Source: Betaproteobacteria bacterium (GTDB taxonomy: Bacteria > Pseudomonadota > Gammaproteobacteria > Burkholderiales > Burkholderiaceae_D). From it: a DNA stretch of 64,000 nt. The DNA lies in assembly GCA_025356395.1 (NCBI GenBank), contig JANXTA010000140.1:1-64000 (forward strand), written 5' to 3'. This document shows positions 29,133-42,679 of the stretch, one piece after another; position 1 is the stretch's first letter, and each line of letters begins with the position of its first letter. Made by a program: the position numbers and the translations under genes. Below the pieces are notes generated by a model, which worked only from the letters and a program-made list of their open reading frames with translations, was not told the origin of the DNA and did not search any database.

Positions 29133-30007
29133 CGCAGGCCCTGCGGTACCAGCCACCGCTTGACGCCCGCGACGCAAGCGGTCAGCAGGAGCCCCAACAG
29201 CGCCGCCATGATCAGCGCGGACCAGATCTGTATCGTGTCGCCGTAGTACGAGCCGGTCAGCAGTCGCGCGCCGAGTCCCGATTGCGCGCCGGTCGGCAGC
29301 TCGCCGACGATCGCACCGACCAGTGCCGCCGCGATACCGACCCGCAGCGCGGGGAAGAGGAAGGGCAGCGAGGCCGGCAGGCGCAGCTTCCGGAACAGGT
29401 CGCGATTCGAGGCCGCGTAGGTGTGCAGCAGTTCGAGTTCGAGCACGCTGGGCGAGCACAGGCCCTTGGCCAGGGCCACCGCGACCGGGAAGAAGCACAG
29501 CCACATCGCGATGATCGCCTTCGGGACCAGGCCTTCGAGCCCGACGTTGCCAAGGATGACGATGACGATCGGCGCGATCGCCAGCACCGGCACGGTCTGT
29601 GACGCGATGACCCACGGGAACACGCTGCGATCGAGCGTGCGCGAATGCACGATGGCCACCGCGAGCAGAGCACCGAGCACGGTGCCCATCGCGAAGCCGA
29701 GCAGCGTCGCGCCGCTGGTGACGGCCGCATGGAACAGCAGGTTGCGCGGCGAGTCGACCGGCCAGCCGAAGATCGACATGACGAGGTCGTTCGCGACCTG
29801 GTGCGGCGCTGGAAGAACCGGCCGGTCCATCGCCCAGGTCAGCCGCACGAGATCGATCGCGCTCCAGTCGGGCTGCGACGACAGGGCCCGTTCGATGACC
29901 TGCGAAGCGTTGAGTCCAATGCAGGCGAGGTACCAGATCACGATGACGAGCAGCAGGACGAAGACGACCGGGACAACGCGTTCGACGACGGCCTCAGTGG
30001 ACGTCAT
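29129..30007 (-). CDS. ABC transporter permease (pyrimidine operon)
   Basis: The second BPD-type permease has 292 residues, an N-terminal membrane segment at 12-32 and the cytoplasmic EAA-like loop YAASNRDLFRKLRLPASLPF. Its start overlaps the end of the ATPase gene by 14 bases. With the neighbouring permease it would form the channel heterodimer. It should be made if transcription and translation pass the broken ATPase gene. Confidence 0.88.
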   Translation of the reverse strand: MTSTEAVVERVVPVVFVLLLVIVIWYLACIGLNASQVIERALSSQPDWSAIDLVRLTWAMDRPVLPAPHQVANDLVMSIFGWPVDSPRNLLFHAAVTSGATLLGFAMGTVLGALLAVAIVHSRTLDRSVFPWVIASQTVPVLAIAPIVIVILGNVGLEGLVPKAIIAMWLCFFPVAVALAKGLCSPSVLELELLHTYAASNRDLFRKLRLPASLPFLFPALRVGIAAALVGAIVGELPTGAQSGLGARLLTGSYYGDTIQIWSALIMAALLGLLLTACVAGVKRWLVPQGLR

Positions 30008-30794
30008 GCCCGTCCTTCAATGCGAGGTGCACCCGATGCGCGATCGCCGCGAACTCGGGCGTGTCGCAGACATCGAGCGTGCGATCGACCGGAAGAGTCG
30101 ACTCGATCACCTCGACGATCCGTCCGGGCCGCAGCGACATCACGACGATGCGCGACGACAGGAAGACGGCCTCGGGGTTCGAGTGCGTGACGAACACCAC
30201 CGTGCGCCTGCGGGTCGCGCGATCGACCCGCCAGAGCTGTAGCAACTGTTCGTTGAGACGGTCACGCGTGATCTCGTCGAGCGCTCCGAACGGCTCGTCC
30301 ATCATCAGCAGCTTGGGCTCGAAGCCGAGCGCGTGCGCGATCGAGACACGCTGTTGCATGCCGCCAGACAGCTGTCACGGATACTTGTCCTCGAAGCCCT
30401 GCAGGCCGACGCGCCCGAGATGTTCGAGCGCCACGCGCTTCGCTTCGGCTCTGTCGATGCCGTGGATCTCGAGTGGCAGGCAGACGTTGGCCAGCACGGT
30501 CCGCCACGGGAACAGCGCCGGGGCCTGGAACACATAGCCGTAGGCGCGCGACAGCCGCGCATCGCGTGCGGCTGTCCCGTTGATCGTGACCGTGCCGGAC
30601 GTGACCTGCTCGAGGTCCGCGATGATGCGCAGCAGAGTCGTCTTGCCGCAGCCCGACGGTCCGATCAGCGAGACGAACTCGCCGTCGTGGATGTCGAGGC
30701 TGACGTCGGCCAGCGCGGTGACCGCGTGTTCCTTGGCGGGATAGACGACGGAGACGCCGGCTGCGCGAACGGCCACGTCGAAACATTCAGGCAC
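29994..30794 (-). pseudogene. ABC transporter ATP-binding protein split by an in-frame TGA
   Basis: Read in one frame this is a complete NitT/TauT-type ATPase. It has Walker A GPSGCGKTT, the Q-loop FQAPALFPW, signature LSGGMQQRVS, Walker B LLMMDEPFGALD and the switch His VFVTHSN. A TGA at 30375-30377 interrupts it between KYP and QLSGGM, where homologues have Arg; CGA to TGA explains it. The 139-residue front half lacks the signature and Walker B. The back half could restart at 30359 (MQQRVSIAHA) but lacks Walker A. The transporter is therefore probably dead unless the stop is read through. Confidence 0.85.
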
Positions 30795-32087
30795 GCGACG
30801 GATTGTTCGGATGCGTGGTCCAGTTCGCGTACGTGCCGGCGACCGCGACCCCGGTCCGCGGGTCGATCGCGCCCGGCGGCAACAGGTGCATCGTGATGCA
30901 GTCGGGGACCGGACACACCGACACGCAGAGGTTGCAGCCGAGGCATTCGTCGTCCCTTACCTCGAAGTGGCGCTTGCCATCCTTGACGGCCGTGATCGCC
31001 TGGTGCGAGATGTCCTCGCAGACGATGTGACAGCGGCCGCATGCGATGCACAGGTCCTGGTCGATGACAGCCTTCTCGACGTGGTTCAGGTCGAGCTGGT
31101 TCCAGTCGACGATCGACGGCACCGCGCGGCCGCGAAAGTCGTCCACTCGCTCGAACCCCATCCTGTCCATCCACGCCGACAGCCCGTCGCACAGGTCCTC
31201 GACGATCCGGAAGCCGTGGGTCATCGCGGCCGTGCAGACCTGCACGTTGCCGCAGCCCAGCGCCATGTATTCGGCCGCGTCCTTCCATGTGACGATGCCG
31301 CCGATGCCGGAGATCGGGAGGCCCGCCATGGCGGGTGTGCGGGCGATCTCGGCGACCATGTGCAGCGCGATCGGCTTGACCGCCGGGCCGCAGTAGCCAT
31401 CGTGCGATCCGGTCCTGCCGGTGTGCGGATGGATCAGCAACGCGTCGAGGTCGACGCCCATCACCGAGTTGATCGTGTTGATCAGCGAGACCACGTCGGC
31501 ACCGCTGCGATGTGCCGCGAGCGCAGGTGGCTTGATGTCCGCGACGTTGGGCGTCAGCTTCACGATCACCGGCAGCTTCGTGAACTGCTTGCACCAGCGC
31601 GTGGCCATCTCGATGTACTCGGGCACCTGCCCGACCGCCGCGCCCATGCCGCGCTCGCTCGTGCCTGCGGACAACCGAAGTTGAGCTCGATGCCGTCGCA
31701 GCCGGAATCTTCCACCTGCGACAGGATCGTCTTCCAGGCCTGCTCCTCGCACGGGACCATCAACGACACGACCATCGCGCGATCGGGCCAGTCGCGCTTG
31801 ACCCAGGCGATCTCGGCCAGATTGACCTCGAGCGGCCGGTCGGTGATCAGCTCGATGTTGTTGAAGCCGATCAGGCGCCGGTCCTGCGCGTACAACGCCG
31901 CGTAGCGCGGGCCGCTGACGTTGATGATCGGCGGCCCGGCTTCGCCGAGTGTCTTCCACACGACGCCGCCCCACTCCGCCTCGAAGGCGCGGACGACGTT
32001 GTAGGCCTTGTCGGTCGGCGGCGCGGACGCGAGCCAGAACGGGTTGGGACTGCGGATGCCCACGAAGGTCGTGGTGAGATCGGCCAT
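30787..32087 (-). pseudogene. preA: NAD-dependent dihydropyrimidine dehydrogenase subunit PreA, frameshifted
   Basis: PreA with PreT reduces uracil and thymine to dihydropyrimidines. The first part, from ATG 32087 (MADLTTTFVGIRSPNPFWLA), runs in one frame to IELNFGCP. The rest continues in another frame from SERGMGAAVGQVPEYIEMA to the ferredoxin-like end with CIACGRCHIVC and CLGCNLCVSVCP. Homologues read NFGCPHGMSERGMG. One base is missing near 31665 (third base of the His codon), and the following Met reads Thr. The rejoined length of about 433 residues is normal. Without correction no protein contains both the flavin domain and the iron-sulfur domain. Confidence 0.85.
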
Positions 32088-32106
32088 GGGGGTTGCGAAG
32101 GTCAGA

Positions 32107-32517
32107 CTACTTGCGGTCGGTGGGTGTTGCGCACTTTGTGGCGTACGCGCATACCTTGTTCGCGTTCGGGTCCCGAAGATAAGCGCCGAGGGTGCTGCCG
32201 GATTCGAGCACCCTTGGCCCCGGAGCCCCTTCATCCGTGCCGCCATGCGCAAGCCCGGCCGCGTGAAAGGCATCGACCGCATCATTGCTTGCGGCGGGAA
32301 AGCCGACCGTTGCCCCGTTACCCACCGTGGCGCTCTCGCGATCGAACGGCGTGCCGATTCCCAATGCCGGCCCATCACCGTGCACGTAGTAGACATGAGT
32401 CCCGGCGTCTGTCCCCGGGACGAACCCGAACGCACCAAGGATGGCGTCGTAGAAAACCTTCGACCGAGCAACATCGTTTGAACCCAGCATGACGTGCGTC
32501 ATCAGCGATTTCGGCAT
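32107..32517 (-). CDS. VOC/glyoxalase superfamily protein
   Basis: This small 136-residue vicinal-oxygen-chelate fold protein begins MPKSLMTHVMLGSNDVARSK and has FYDAILGAFGF and a C-terminal LRDPNANKVCAY. Members include glyoxalase I, fosfomycin-resistance and dioxygenase-like proteins. Nothing here identifies the substrate. It lies between preT and preA, 18 bases after preT, where these subunits are normally adjacent. It is either a late insertion or an accessory of this operon. Confidence 0.8.
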   Translation of the reverse strand: MPKSLMTHVMLGSNDVARSKVFYDAILGAFGFVPGTDAGTHVYYVHGDGPALGIGTPFDRESATVGNGATVGFPAASNDAVDAFHAAGLAHGGTDEGAPGPRVLESGSTLGAYLRDPNANKVCAYATKCATPTDRK

Positions 32518-32535
32518 TGCCTTTTCTCCTGGGAT

Positions 32536-36623
<4,088 letters not shown>

Positions 36624-36707
36624 CTAGGTCATCGCGTACGTTAGCAGGACGGATGCGGGACGCAAGCGCGGTATCTTTCCGGTCCCTGTGGATCCACCTG
36701 TCTTTCG

Positions 36708-38252
36708 ATGACTCTCGCAGCACCGTCTGTCTTCCGACCGATCGCCGACCTGATCCGCGAACACGCGGTGGCACGCCCCGGCGCCGTTGCCGTGCTGCGC
36801 GACGACCAGCGGCTGACTTATGCGGAATTCGATGCGCTGATGGATCGCGTGGCGGCGTCGTTGCTGCGCGACGGACGGGTCGCAGGCGACGTGATCGCCC
36901 TCTGCGCTTGGCCATCGCCGCGCTATGCCGCGCTCTATCTCGGCGCCCTGCGGGCCGGCGTGGTCGTGGCGCCACTCGCGCCGTCGGTCACGCCCAACAG
37001 CTTCGCGTCGATGCTGAAGGATTCCGGCGCTAGCATCCTGTACGTGGACGATGCGGCCGAAGGCCTGCTTCGCGACGGCGACGTCCTGCGGATCTCGCTC
37101 GACGACGGCCCCCTCGGTCGACCCTTCGACGACTGGCTGTTGCCCGAGGGCAGCGTGCCGCGACCCGTCGACGTGCAACCCGAATGGCCGATCAACATCA
37201 TCTATTCGTCCGGCACCACGGGTCAGCCGAAGGGCATCGTGCAGTCGCACGGCATGCGCTGGTCGCATGTCACGCGCGCCGTGAACTACGGCTACGACGC
37301 GGGCAGCATCACGCTGCTGGCGACACCGCTCTACTCGAACACCACGCTGACCACGTTCTTTCCGACACTGGTCTACGGGGGCACCGTCGCGCTGATGGGC
37401 AAGTTCGATGCGGCGCGCTATCTCGCGCTAGCCGAGAGCCTGCACGCCACGCACACGATGCTGGTGCCCGTGCAGTACGCGCGAATCATGGCCTTGCCCG
37501 ATTTCGCGAAGCATGACCTGCGGTCCTTCCGCTTCAAGTTCTGCACCAGTGCGCCCTTCAACGCGACGCTCAAGCGCGACGTGCTCACGCGCTGGCCGGG
37601 CGGGCTGATCGAGTTCTACGGCATGACCGAAGGCGGCGGCAGCTGCATCCTTTACGCGCACGAAAACCCGGACAAGCTGCACACGGTCGGACAGCCGGCG
37701 ATCGGCCACGAGCTACGCCTGATCGACGAGGATGGCCATGAGCTGCCGCCCGGTTCGACCGGAGAGGTGGTCGGCCATTCGGCTGGCATGATGATCGGCT
37801 ATCACCACCAGCCCGAAATGACGCGGGAGGCCGAGTGGTTCGACGCGACCGGCAAGCGTTTCATCCGGACCGGCGACGTGGGTCGCTTCGACGACGACGG
37901 CTTCCTGGTGCTGATGGACAGGCGGAAGGACATGATCATCAGCGGCGGCTTCAACATCTATCCGAGCGACCTCGAAGCGGCGTTGCGCGAGCATCCCGCC
38001 GTAGCCGACGTGGCCGTGGTTGGCGTACCGTCCGAGGCCTGGGGCGAGACGCCGATCGCTTTTGTCGTCGCAAGCGAGGCGACGGTCGAGAGCACGACGA
38101 ATCTGCTCGCCTGGGTCAACGCGCGCGTCGGCAAGACCCAGCGCATCGCGCGTCTCGACTTCGTCACAGACCTGCCACGCAACGCGATCGGCAAGGTCCT
38201 CAAGAAAGACCTGCGCGAAGTGCACATCGCGAGGAATGAAATGCCGCGCTGA
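36708..38252 (+). CDS. AMP-dependent acyl-CoA synthetase/ligase
   Basis: This ANL-superfamily adenylating enzyme has 514 residues. The ATP-binding P-loop is YSSGTTGQPKG near 168-178, followed by YGMTEGGG and the hinge region GRFDDDGFLVLMDRRKD. A C-terminal catalytic Lys lies in NAIGKVLKKDLRE. It probably activates a carboxylic acid as its CoA thioester; substrate class is not evident. It is divergent to the pyrimidine operon and is followed after 23 bp by a GST gene. Confidence 0.9.
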   Translation: MTLAAPSVFRPIADLIREHAVARPGAVAVLRDDQRLTYAEFDALMDRVAASLLRDGRVAGDVIALCAWPSPRYAALYLGALRAGVVVAPLAPSVTPNSFASMLKDSGASILYVDDAAEGLLRDGDVLRISLDDGPLGRPFDDWLLPEGSVPRPVDVQPEWPINIIYSSGTTGQPKGIVQSHGMRWSHVTRAVNYGYDAGSITLLATPLYSNTTLTTFFPTLVYGGTVALMGKFDAARYLALAESLHATHTMLVPVQYARIMALPDFAKHDLRSFRFKFCTSAPFNATLKRDVLTRWPGGLIEFYGMTEGGGSCILYAHENPDKLHTVGQPAIGHELRLIDEDGHELPPGSTGEVVGHSAGMMIGYHHQPEMTREAEWFDATGKRFIRTGDVGRFDDDGFLVLMDRRKDMIISGGFNIYPSDLEAALREHPAVADVAVVGVPSEAWGETPIAFVVASEATVESTTNLLAWVNARVGKTQRIARLDFVTDLPRNAIGKVLKKDLREVHIARNEMPR

Positions 38253-38275
38253 CTTACCTTCCACCGAGGAATCCC

Positions 38276-38953
38276 ATGACCGATCAAGCACGCTTCGAAC
38301 TCTTCTCCTACTGGCGCACGTCCGCGACCTATCGCGTGCGCGTCGCTCTCAACCTCAAGGGCGTCACCGCGCAGGAACACAACATCGACATCGACCAGGG
38401 CGAGCAGCGCAGCGCAGCTTTCCTGAAGATCAACCCGATGGGCGCGATCCCGGCCCTGATCGACCGAGAGGAAGGCGCATCGCCGTCGCCGCTGACGCAG
38501 TCCACCGCGATCCTCGAGTTCCTCGACGAGACCTACCCGTCGCCCCCGTTGCTGCCGGCCGGTGCGCACGCCCGCGCACGCGTCCGTTCGCTGGCCGCGA
38601 TGCTCGCGGGCGACACGCATCCGATGATCACGCCGCGCGTGAAGAAGTACCTGACGACCGCGGGCAAGTTCAACGACGCGGACTGGCGTGCGTGGCAGAC
38701 CCACTGGTTCACGACCGGATTGCAGGCGCTCGAACAGCGGCTCGCGAGCGAACCCGGGACCGGAACCTACTGCCACGGTGACCAGGTGACGATGGCCGAC
38801 ATCTGCCTGGCCAGCATTCTCGTCGTGATGCGCGTGTTCAAGATCGAGGTCGCCGACATTCCGACGGTCGATCGCATCATGGCTTCCTGTAAAAAGCTGG
38901 CCGCGTTCGCGAAGGCCGATCCGCGTCACCAGGTCGGGGCGCCACCCGCCTGA
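38276..38953 (+). CDS. maiA: zeta-class glutathione S-transferase, maleylacetoacetate isomerase-like
   Basis: The 225-residue GST has the N-terminal thioredoxin-like domain FELFSYWRTSATYRVRVALN and the zeta-type arrangement of active-site Ser followed by RVR. The glutathione-binding stretch is LTQSTAILEFLDETYP. The C-terminal helical domain has DQVTMADICLAS. Maleylacetoacetate isomerases act in tyrosine and aromatic acid catabolism. No homogentisate genes are in the window, so the specific name is provisional. Confidence 0.8.
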   Translation: MTDQARFELFSYWRTSATYRVRVALNLKGVTAQEHNIDIDQGEQRSAAFLKINPMGAIPALIDREEGASPSPLTQSTAILEFLDETYPSPPLLPAGAHARARVRSLAAMLAGDTHPMITPRVKKYLTTAGKFNDADWRAWQTHWFTTGLQALEQRLASEPGTGTYCHGDQVTMADICLASILVVMRVFKIEVADIPTVDRIMASCKKLAAFAKADPRHQVGAPPA

Positions 38954-38970
38954 GCCGTGGTCGATGGCGC

Positions 38971-39000
38971 TTGTGCAAAGGACTGGACCTTGTCGATAAT
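38971..39000 (+). promoter_or_regulatory. candidate promoter for the haem peroxidase gene
   Basis: GATAAT at 38995-39000 matches the -10 consensus at five of six positions. TTGTGC at 38971-38976 is a weak -35 with 18-bp spacing. The transcript would begin about 35 bases before the ATG at 39045. Confidence 0.35.
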
Positions 39001-39044
39001 TGCCGACCGGCCGTCGTGGTCGACTTCACCGCAAGGAGTCATCG

Positions 39045-40640
39045 ATGAGCGTCGTGGACATCGCCCTGCAGGGCGCCGCAACGGACGGCCCGACCTTCCG
39101 CAAGGTCATCAGCCGGCTGGCCGTCGACAAGCTCGCGTCGTCGACGCCGCCACGCCCCTTGCCGATGAGCCTGTGGTCGCCCGTCGACCAGACCGACCCC
39201 GACGTGCAGGGCCCGGTCTGCGACTACGTGTCGTGGCCCGGACTCACCGACCGGACCTTCTCCAGCCGACACCTGCCGCCAGCGCTGCAGGCGGTCATCG
39301 ACGCGCTGCCGTCGAATGCCGTCACCGATCCGGCGAACGCGCCGTTCGGGCCGATCACGGCCTTGTTCGCACGGCCGGCCGGCGGCATCCAGAAGGACCG
39401 TTCGAGCGTCCTGTTCGCCTACTTCGCGCAGTGGTTTACGGATAGTTTCCTGCGGACCTCGCGACCCGACCGGCGCCGCAACACGTCGAACCACGAGATC
39501 GACCTGTGCCAGATCTACGGTCTCGACGAAGACGTCACGCGTCTCCTGCGTTCGAAACAGGGCGGCAAGCTGAGCAGCCAGATCGTCCGCAACCAGGAGT
39601 TTCCCGACGGGCTGTACGAGGTCGGGGACGGCGGCAGGCTGGTGCCGAAGACGAAGTACCTCGACCTGCCTCAGGTCGCGAACGGCGCACTGGCGTGGCT
39701 GCTCGATCAACAGAACGTCTCGCCCGAGCGCCGGGCTCGCGTCTATGCCACGGGACTGGAGCGCGGCAACTCGTCGATCGGCTACGTCACCATCAGCACG
39801 CTCTTCATCCGCGAGCACAACCGCCTGTGCGACGGACTCGCGACCGGTCATCCCGACTGGGACGACGAGCGTCTGTTCCAGACGGCTCGCATGATCAACA
39901 CGGTGATGCTGTTACGCATCGTGGTCGAGGACTACATCAACCACATCGCCGGCCATCACATCTTCGTGCTCGACAACAGCTACGCCGAAGGGCAGCCCTG
40001 GTATCGCACCAACTGGATGGCCGTCGAGTTCGACCTGCTCTATCGCTGGCATGGGCTGATCCCCGAGTCGGTGCTGATCGCCACGCAGACCTACGGACCG
40101 CTCGACTTCCAGACCAACAACGGGCTGATCGAGACGCTCGGCCTCGAAGCCGTGATCGACGGGGCGAGTCGCGAGCAGGCCGGCAGAGTCTGCCTCTTCA
40201 ACTCGCCGACCTTCGTCCTCGTAGCCGAAAGCCAGTCGCTGAAGATGGGACGCGACTTCCGACTGCGGAACTTCAACGACTACCGCGAGCGCTTCGGTCT
40301 GGGTCGCCTGGGGGACTGGGACGCCTTGACCAGCGATGACCGCGTCAAGACGGCGCTGAAGGCTTTGTACGACAACATCGACCAGCTCGAACTGGTCGTA
40401 GGGCTCTTCGCCGAGCAGGCGCAGGGCGGCGCCCTTTTCGGTGGGTTGATGAACACGATGGTCGCGTGCGACGCGTTCACGCAAGCCCTGACGAACCCGC
40501 TGCTGTCGAAGAACATCTACAACGCGGACAACTTCACGCAGTACGGCCTCGACCAGATCGAGGCCACGCCGTCCTTGCAGGCCTTGGTCGATCGCAACGT
40601 GCTCGCGGGTGCCGGGATCAAGGCGAGCTTCGACCACTGA
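39045..40640 (+). CDS. animal-type haem peroxidase, cyclooxygenase-like
   Basis: The 531-residue member of the peroxidase-cyclooxygenase superfamily starts at ATG 39045 behind an AAGGAG site. The proximal region FDLLYRWHGLIPES aligns with the mammalian COX segment that holds the radical-forming Tyr385 and haem-ligating His388; both are present as Y and H in YRWH. The calcium/structural region NHEIDLCQIYG and FIREHNRLC are also conserved. At the distal side COX has FFAQHFTHQF; this protein has YFAQWFTDSF, so the distal His is Asp. No signal peptide is seen. Bacterial homologues may oxygenate fatty acids, but this is inferred by family only. Confidence 0.85.
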   Translation: MSVVDIALQGAATDGPTFRKVISRLAVDKLASSTPPRPLPMSLWSPVDQTDPDVQGPVCDYVSWPGLTDRTFSSRHLPPALQAVIDALPSNAVTDPANAPFGPITALFARPAGGIQKDRSSVLFAYFAQWFTDSFLRTSRPDRRRNTSNHEIDLCQIYGLDEDVTRLLRSKQGGKLSSQIVRNQEFPDGLYEVGDGGRLVPKTKYLDLPQVANGALAWLLDQQNVSPERRARVYATGLERGNSSIGYVTISTLFIREHNRLCDGLATGHPDWDDERLFQTARMINTVMLLRIVVEDYINHIAGHHIFVLDNSYAEGQPWYRTNWMAVEFDLLYRWHGLIPESVLIATQTYGPLDFQTNNGLIETLGLEAVIDGASREQAGRVCLFNSPTFVLVAESQSLKMGRDFRLRNFNDYRERFGLGRLGDWDALTSDDRVKTALKALYDNIDQLELVVGLFAEQAQGGALFGGLMNTMVACDAFTQALTNPLLSKNIYNADNFTQYGLDQIEATPSLQALVDRNVLAGAGIKASFDH

Positions 40641-40649
40641 CCTTGCGGT

Positions 40650-41153
40650 TCAGCGCAGGACCAGCTTGCGACCGAAGGGCTGGACCGCCGAGCGATGGGC
40701 TTCCGGCACGGCCCAGACCACCGGTCAGCGAGGCTTCAAGCGGGCCGGACCATCGAGGTCCGTCAGGACGATGGCGAGGTCCGGGCGATGGCGATCGGCT
40801 TCTTCGAGTAGCGGCGTGAAGTCGGTGCCTCCGCCGCCGTCGAACGCGATCTCGCGCAAATCGCTGCGGCCCGGTTCGAAGCGCGCGACGCGGCGCACGC
40901 GGTCGTCGCCGATCACCAGCACCAGGCCTGCTTCGAGCCGTCGCGTGATGGCCTCAACCTCCGTGGCAAAGCGCTCCATCAACGCCTCGTCGATCGAGCC
41001 CGGGACATCGACCATGGCCGCCAGCCGCGGCACCGGCTTCTGGCCGCCGAACCCTGTTTCCCAAGGCATCCGGCGGTGCGGACCGGCACGGCCTTGATTG
41101 GCGAGATAGGAGCGGATCGGACGCGACCCCGACCACGAAGGGCCGACGACGAA
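40650..41153 (-). pseudogene. vWA-like (DUF2201-type) protein remnant
   Basis: The segment encodes the C-terminal von Willebrand A-like part of a DUF2201-type protein: RLAAMVDVPGSIDEALMERF (normally VDTSGS), then DGGGGTDFTPLLEEADRHRP and VLTDLDGPARLKPR. A TGA at 40725-40727 falls where homologues have Trp (TGG to TGA). After it the same frame continues PVVWAVPEAHRSAVQPFGRK to the natural stop at 40650-40652. The N-terminal metallopeptidase-like half is missing. The MIDAS-type DxSGS has become DVPGS. Confidence 0.6.
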
Positions 41154-41649
41154 TCAGGCACCGGCAGGTCGCGCTTCGGCGTAGCGACGATGGGCCGGGC
41201 TGTCGAGCACCACGACCTCCAGGCCCCGTTCCAGCGCCTTCTGCAGCAGCAGCTCCATCGCCAGCGTCTGCGACTCGCGGATCGGCAACGGTTGTGGACT
41301 GCGGGTGTCGGGCAACTACTCGACGATCTCGATCGCCCGGGTCATCGATCTTGCATCGACCGCCGCGGCGAGCAGCCCGTAGACCAGGCCGTAGAGCCCG
41401 GCGAGCGTCGTCGGCAGCAAGGGGCGAGTCTCATCGCCGACACGCGTGGCGAGCACGCGGACGACGTCGGTGCCCGCCTGTATCTCGCGCAGCACATCGA
41501 AGAACTCGGCCGCGTTGGCGGCACCGATGCGGCCCTGCACGACCAGGCGACGCGCGGCTTCGGAAAAATCCGATTTAACAATGTTCGAAATGTCTTCCCA
41601 GCCGCGCGGGCTGGTCCGGCGTCGGCAGAAGTTCGGGCGGGATGCTCAT
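41154..41649 (-). pseudogene. broken gene of unknown function upstream of the vWA remnant
   Basis: From ATG 41649 the frame reads MSIPPELLPTPDQPARL. A frameshift near 41600 then leads to WEDISNIVKSDFSEAARRLV and IGAANAAEFFDVLREIQAGT. A TAG at 41316-41318 interrupts RAIEIVE, and the frame continues LPIRESQTLAMELLLQKALE to a TGA at 41154-41156. The clean amphipathic protein sequence on both sides of each break shows an ancestral gene of about 165 codons. I do not recognise the family and see no nucleotide-binding motif. Confidence 0.5.
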
Positions 41650-41667
41650 CGGATTGCCTTGCATGCG

Positions 41668-42219
41668 CTACGCGTCGGCGGCCGATCGCCAGACCGTCGA
41701 CGTCGAACGACGCCGTGCGCTCGGCCATTCGATCCGTGGCGGCTCCCGCATGCAGAAGAAAGCTACCAGCAGCAGCGGCGGCGCGTTGAAGATCGGCATG
41801 CGAATCACCGAGTCCTGTGGCAGACCAGCTTTCGTGAACAGCAGCGCACCCGTGTCGAGCAGACGGTGGCTGAGCGCCACGACGAAGCCATTCCCATGTC
41901 GCAGTTGGCGATCATGCGGAACCGCGTCGACCCGCTCCAGCAGCGCACCGGGGTCGGGCCCCTCGGTGACCAGCGTCGCCTGCACGCCATCGCCCAGCGT
42001 CAGCGTGCGCGTCAATCGATGGAGTCCTTGCGCGGCGCTATCGAGCTGCAAGGACTCGCAGTGCGAGGGGATCGCGTCGTGTTCCTGCGTGCGAAACACG
42101 AGCTCGCGGGCGAGACGCTCACTCGCTGGAAGATCGACGTGGCGACCACGACGCGCGAACGGACCGATCAGCCCGAGAATTTCGTGATGGCATCAGCGGA
42201 TGCATCGACATGCCGCAAA
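41668..42219 (-). pseudogene. broken gene of unknown function (vWA-cluster remnant)
   Basis: Protein-like sequence runs HEILGLIGPFARRGRHVDLP, LVFRTQEHDAIPSHCESLQL and LTLGDGVQATLVTEGPDPGA, then VALSHRLLDTGALLFTKAGL. Upstream, a start-like MSMHPLMP (from about 42209) lies in a different frame, which implies a frameshift near 42190. Downstream the frame loses protein-like character before its stop at 41668. The original gene was probably longer. Family not recognised with certainty. With the two following remnants it fills the only long stretch without an intact gene. Confidence 0.4.
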
Positions 42220-42236
42220 GCCCGGTCGTGCGCGAT

Positions 42237-42530
42237 CTACAGCGGCGCTGCCGGCTGGTCCAGGAAATAGGCGACGACCTCGCCCTTGAGCTTCAGCAAG
42301 ACCGGCTGACCCTTGCGATCGCGTGCCTTGCCGACTGCCGAGCGCACCCAGCCTTCGCTGATGCAGTACTCCTCGACCGTCGTTTTCTCGACCCCGTTGA
42401 AGCGGATGCCGATGCCGCGTTCGAGCACGGTGGCATCGTAGAACGGGCTCCTCGGATCGACCGACAGGTGGTCGGGCGGTCCCTGCACCGTCGACTCGAC
42501 GACCGGTTCATCAGTCTGTGGTTCGTTCAT
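42237..42530 (-). CDS. DUF3297 family protein
   Basis: The 97-residue protein matches the DUF3297 pattern strongly: PPDHLSVDPRSPFYDATVLE, RGIGIRFNGVEKTTVEEYCI and SEGWVRSAVGKARDRKGQPV. The function of the family is unknown to me. The ATG at 42530 is preceded by GAAGGA about 12 bases away. It is divergent from ygjP with a 149-bp gap and stands alone. Confidence 0.85.
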   Translation of the reverse strand: MNEPQTDEPVVESTVQGPPDHLSVDPRSPFYDATVLERGIGIRFNGVEKTTVEEYCISEGWVRSAVGKARDRKGQPVLLKLKGEVVAYFLDQPAAPL

Positions 42531-42679
42531 CGTTTTTCTGTCCTTCTTTTCGGGATCCGGGTCGAGCGAAGTGCTCATGCCGATCGGGGATTGCACTTTA
42601 CCGGTGAAAATACGGAGGTGCACCTCCCTGCCCCGCCGACGCCGATCTTGGCCATCGACACCTTCTTCAAGACCTCGCC

